Below are positions 13,441 to 14,039 of a DNA stretch of 14,039 nt, one piece after another. The notes beneath the pieces were generated by a model. That model was given only the letters and a program-made list of their open reading frames with translations, had not been told where the DNA came from and made no database searches. Numbering within the stretch: position 1 is the stretch's first letter; each line of letters begins with the position of its first letter. The translations under genes were made by a program, and so were the position numbers. The stretch comes from Actinomycetota bacterium (GTDB taxonomy: Bacteria; Actinomycetota; Acidimicrobiia; IMCC26256; PALSA-610): contig JAUZEI010000579.1 of the NCBI GenBank assembly GCA_030839105.1, positions 1-14,039 on the forward strand, in the 5' to 3' direction.

Positions 13441-13512
13441 CGCCCTCGGCAGGATTCGAACCTGCGCACACGCCTCCGGAGGGCGATGCTCTATCCCCTG
13501 AGCTACGAGGGC
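13441..13512 (-). tRNA. tRNA-Arg (anticodon CCG)
   Basis: The minus strand folds as a cloverleaf. The acceptor pairs GCCCTCG with CGAGGGC; the D arm is GCTC/GAGC. The anticodon loop CTCCGGA carries CCG, reading CGG codons, and the T arm is GCAGG-TTCGAAT-CCTGC. The discriminator is G and CCA is not encoded. The anticodon stem has four pairs (CGCC/GGCG) with a T-T mismatch at the top, and the variable loop is only 4 bases. Confidence 0.95.
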
Positions 13513-13575
13513 AAGGGCATCCGATGGTAGCGGGCGCGCTCCGAGCCGATCCGGGCCGTGAGTGCGTGCGTGCGG

Positions 13576-14039
13576 TCAGCTGAGACGACTGAGCTGGCGA
13601 TTCAACGCGTCGAGCGTCGCCCGGGCGGCGGCGTCGATGAGGCTGATGCCGGACGCCAGGCCGTAGTGCACCGGAGATCGCCCTTCGACGCCCCCGAGCG
13701 CGACGGCGACGACGACCTCGTCGCCGGACGACGCGTCGTCGACGGCGCGGGACCATTCCAGACGCGGATTGATCCGGGCGCCGAGATCGCGGACCGCGGC
13801 GATGGTCGCGTTGACCGCGCCTTCGATTCCGGCGCTCGCCGGTGCGCGGCCGATCGTGCGCTTTCCGCCGTGCACGAGGTGGACCTCGAGCTCGTCGGTG
13901 TCGGGAAACGCGAGTACTGCGAGCAGGCGGGCTCGGCTCGGCTCGTGCGCCGCTTCGACGTCAGCCGCGACGACCTCGGTCGTCGCGGGCGAGGCGGCGA
14001 GAACGGGTTGCGGTGCGACGACCGGCGCCGTGCGCCAGC
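13576..14039 (-). CDS. C-terminal part of an unrecognised protein with two similar repeats
   Basis: The last 153 residues of a gene entering from the right edge are visible. An Ala/Pro-rich linker (WRTAPVVAPQPVLAASPATT) precedes two similar modules. Module one has LEVHLVHGGKRTIGRAP...GAVNATIAAVRDLG (about 13893-13780). Module two has DEVVVAVALGGVEGRSP...DAAARATLDALNRQL (about 13722-13582). Each is a short strand with Gly-Arg followed by an Ala-rich helix with AT-x-(D/A)-A, recalling small regulatory or dsRBD-like alpha/beta modules of actinobacterial proteins, without firm homology. No catalytic motif is visible. The tRNA lies 63 bases downstream on the same strand. Any function lies in the missing N-terminal part. 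Confidence 0.72.
   Translation of the reverse strand, partial: WRTAPVVAPQPVLAASPATTEVVAADVEAAHEPSRARLLAVLAFPDTDELEVHLVHGGKRTIGRAPASAGIEGAVNATIAAVRDLGARINPRLEWSRAVDDASSGDEVVVAVALGGVEGRSPVHYGLASGISLIDAAARATLDALNRQLSRLS

Noticed and set aside
1..14039. Mobile elements, CRISPR arrays, attachment sites, phage or secretion clusters
   Set aside because: No transposase, integrase, regularly spaced repeat or att-like duplication of the tRNA end was seen. All neighbours have similar base composition.

Overview
The window is high-GC DNA of actinobacterial character. A fused E2-E1 2-oxoglutarate decarboxylase (Kgd type), a class II DAHP synthase, a proteasome activator of the Bpa/PafE family, a soluble acyl-ACP desaturase, a DUF5996 protein, frequent GTG starts and promoter-to-start spacings suggesting leaderless mRNAs all point to Actinomycetota. 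A deep lineage such as Acidimicrobiia is possible, but that is inference. There is no insertion sequence, phage gene or CRISPR array; the window looks like ordinary chromosome.

Layout. (1) Positions 1-4428 hold four minus-strand genes, transcribed DEAD-box helicase -> bpa -> aroG (class II) -> kgd, with kgd running off the left edge. (2) Positions 4429-4815 are a 387-base divergent gap with a possible small membrane-protein gene and a strong 12-bp hairpin. (3) Positions 4816-7683 hold an amidohydrolase (+), an orphan ParA/MinD-like ATPase (-) and an acyl-ACP desaturase (+) whose promoter carries a 10-2-10 palindrome 7 bases before the start codon. (4) A DUF5996 gene (-, 7765-8664) is divergent from a tight three-gene redox operon (+, 8877-11902): a cNMP-binding / thioredoxin-fold / thioredoxin-reductase-like fusion with no redox CxxC, a sulfite-oxidase-like molybdoenzyme and an FAD/NAD(P) reductase. 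(5) Positions 11903-12156 hold what looks like a frameshifted fossil of a DUF2252 gene. (6) An alpha/beta hydrolase (-) and an 83-residue orphan gene (+) diverge around a DtxR/IdeR-like iron-box candidate. (7) The right end carries tRNA-Arg(CCG) (-) and the C-terminal part of an unrecognised protein with two similar repeats (-).

How the genes work together. The clearest functional unit is 8877-11902. The FAD/NAD(P) reductase probably feeds electrons to or from the molybdoenzyme. The cNMP-binding flavoprotein upstream may be a nucleotide-sensing reductase that does not do disulfide chemistry. The left block groups core metabolism (TCA cycle, shikimate entry) with RNA remodelling and ATP-independent proteasome activation. 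The most unusual points are the cysteine-free TrxR fusion and its operon, the operator or hairpin over the desaturase start, the iron-box candidate, the recurring promoter-to-start spacing without leader, and the DUF2252 fossil. All family assignments come from reading motifs by eye; no database search was run.
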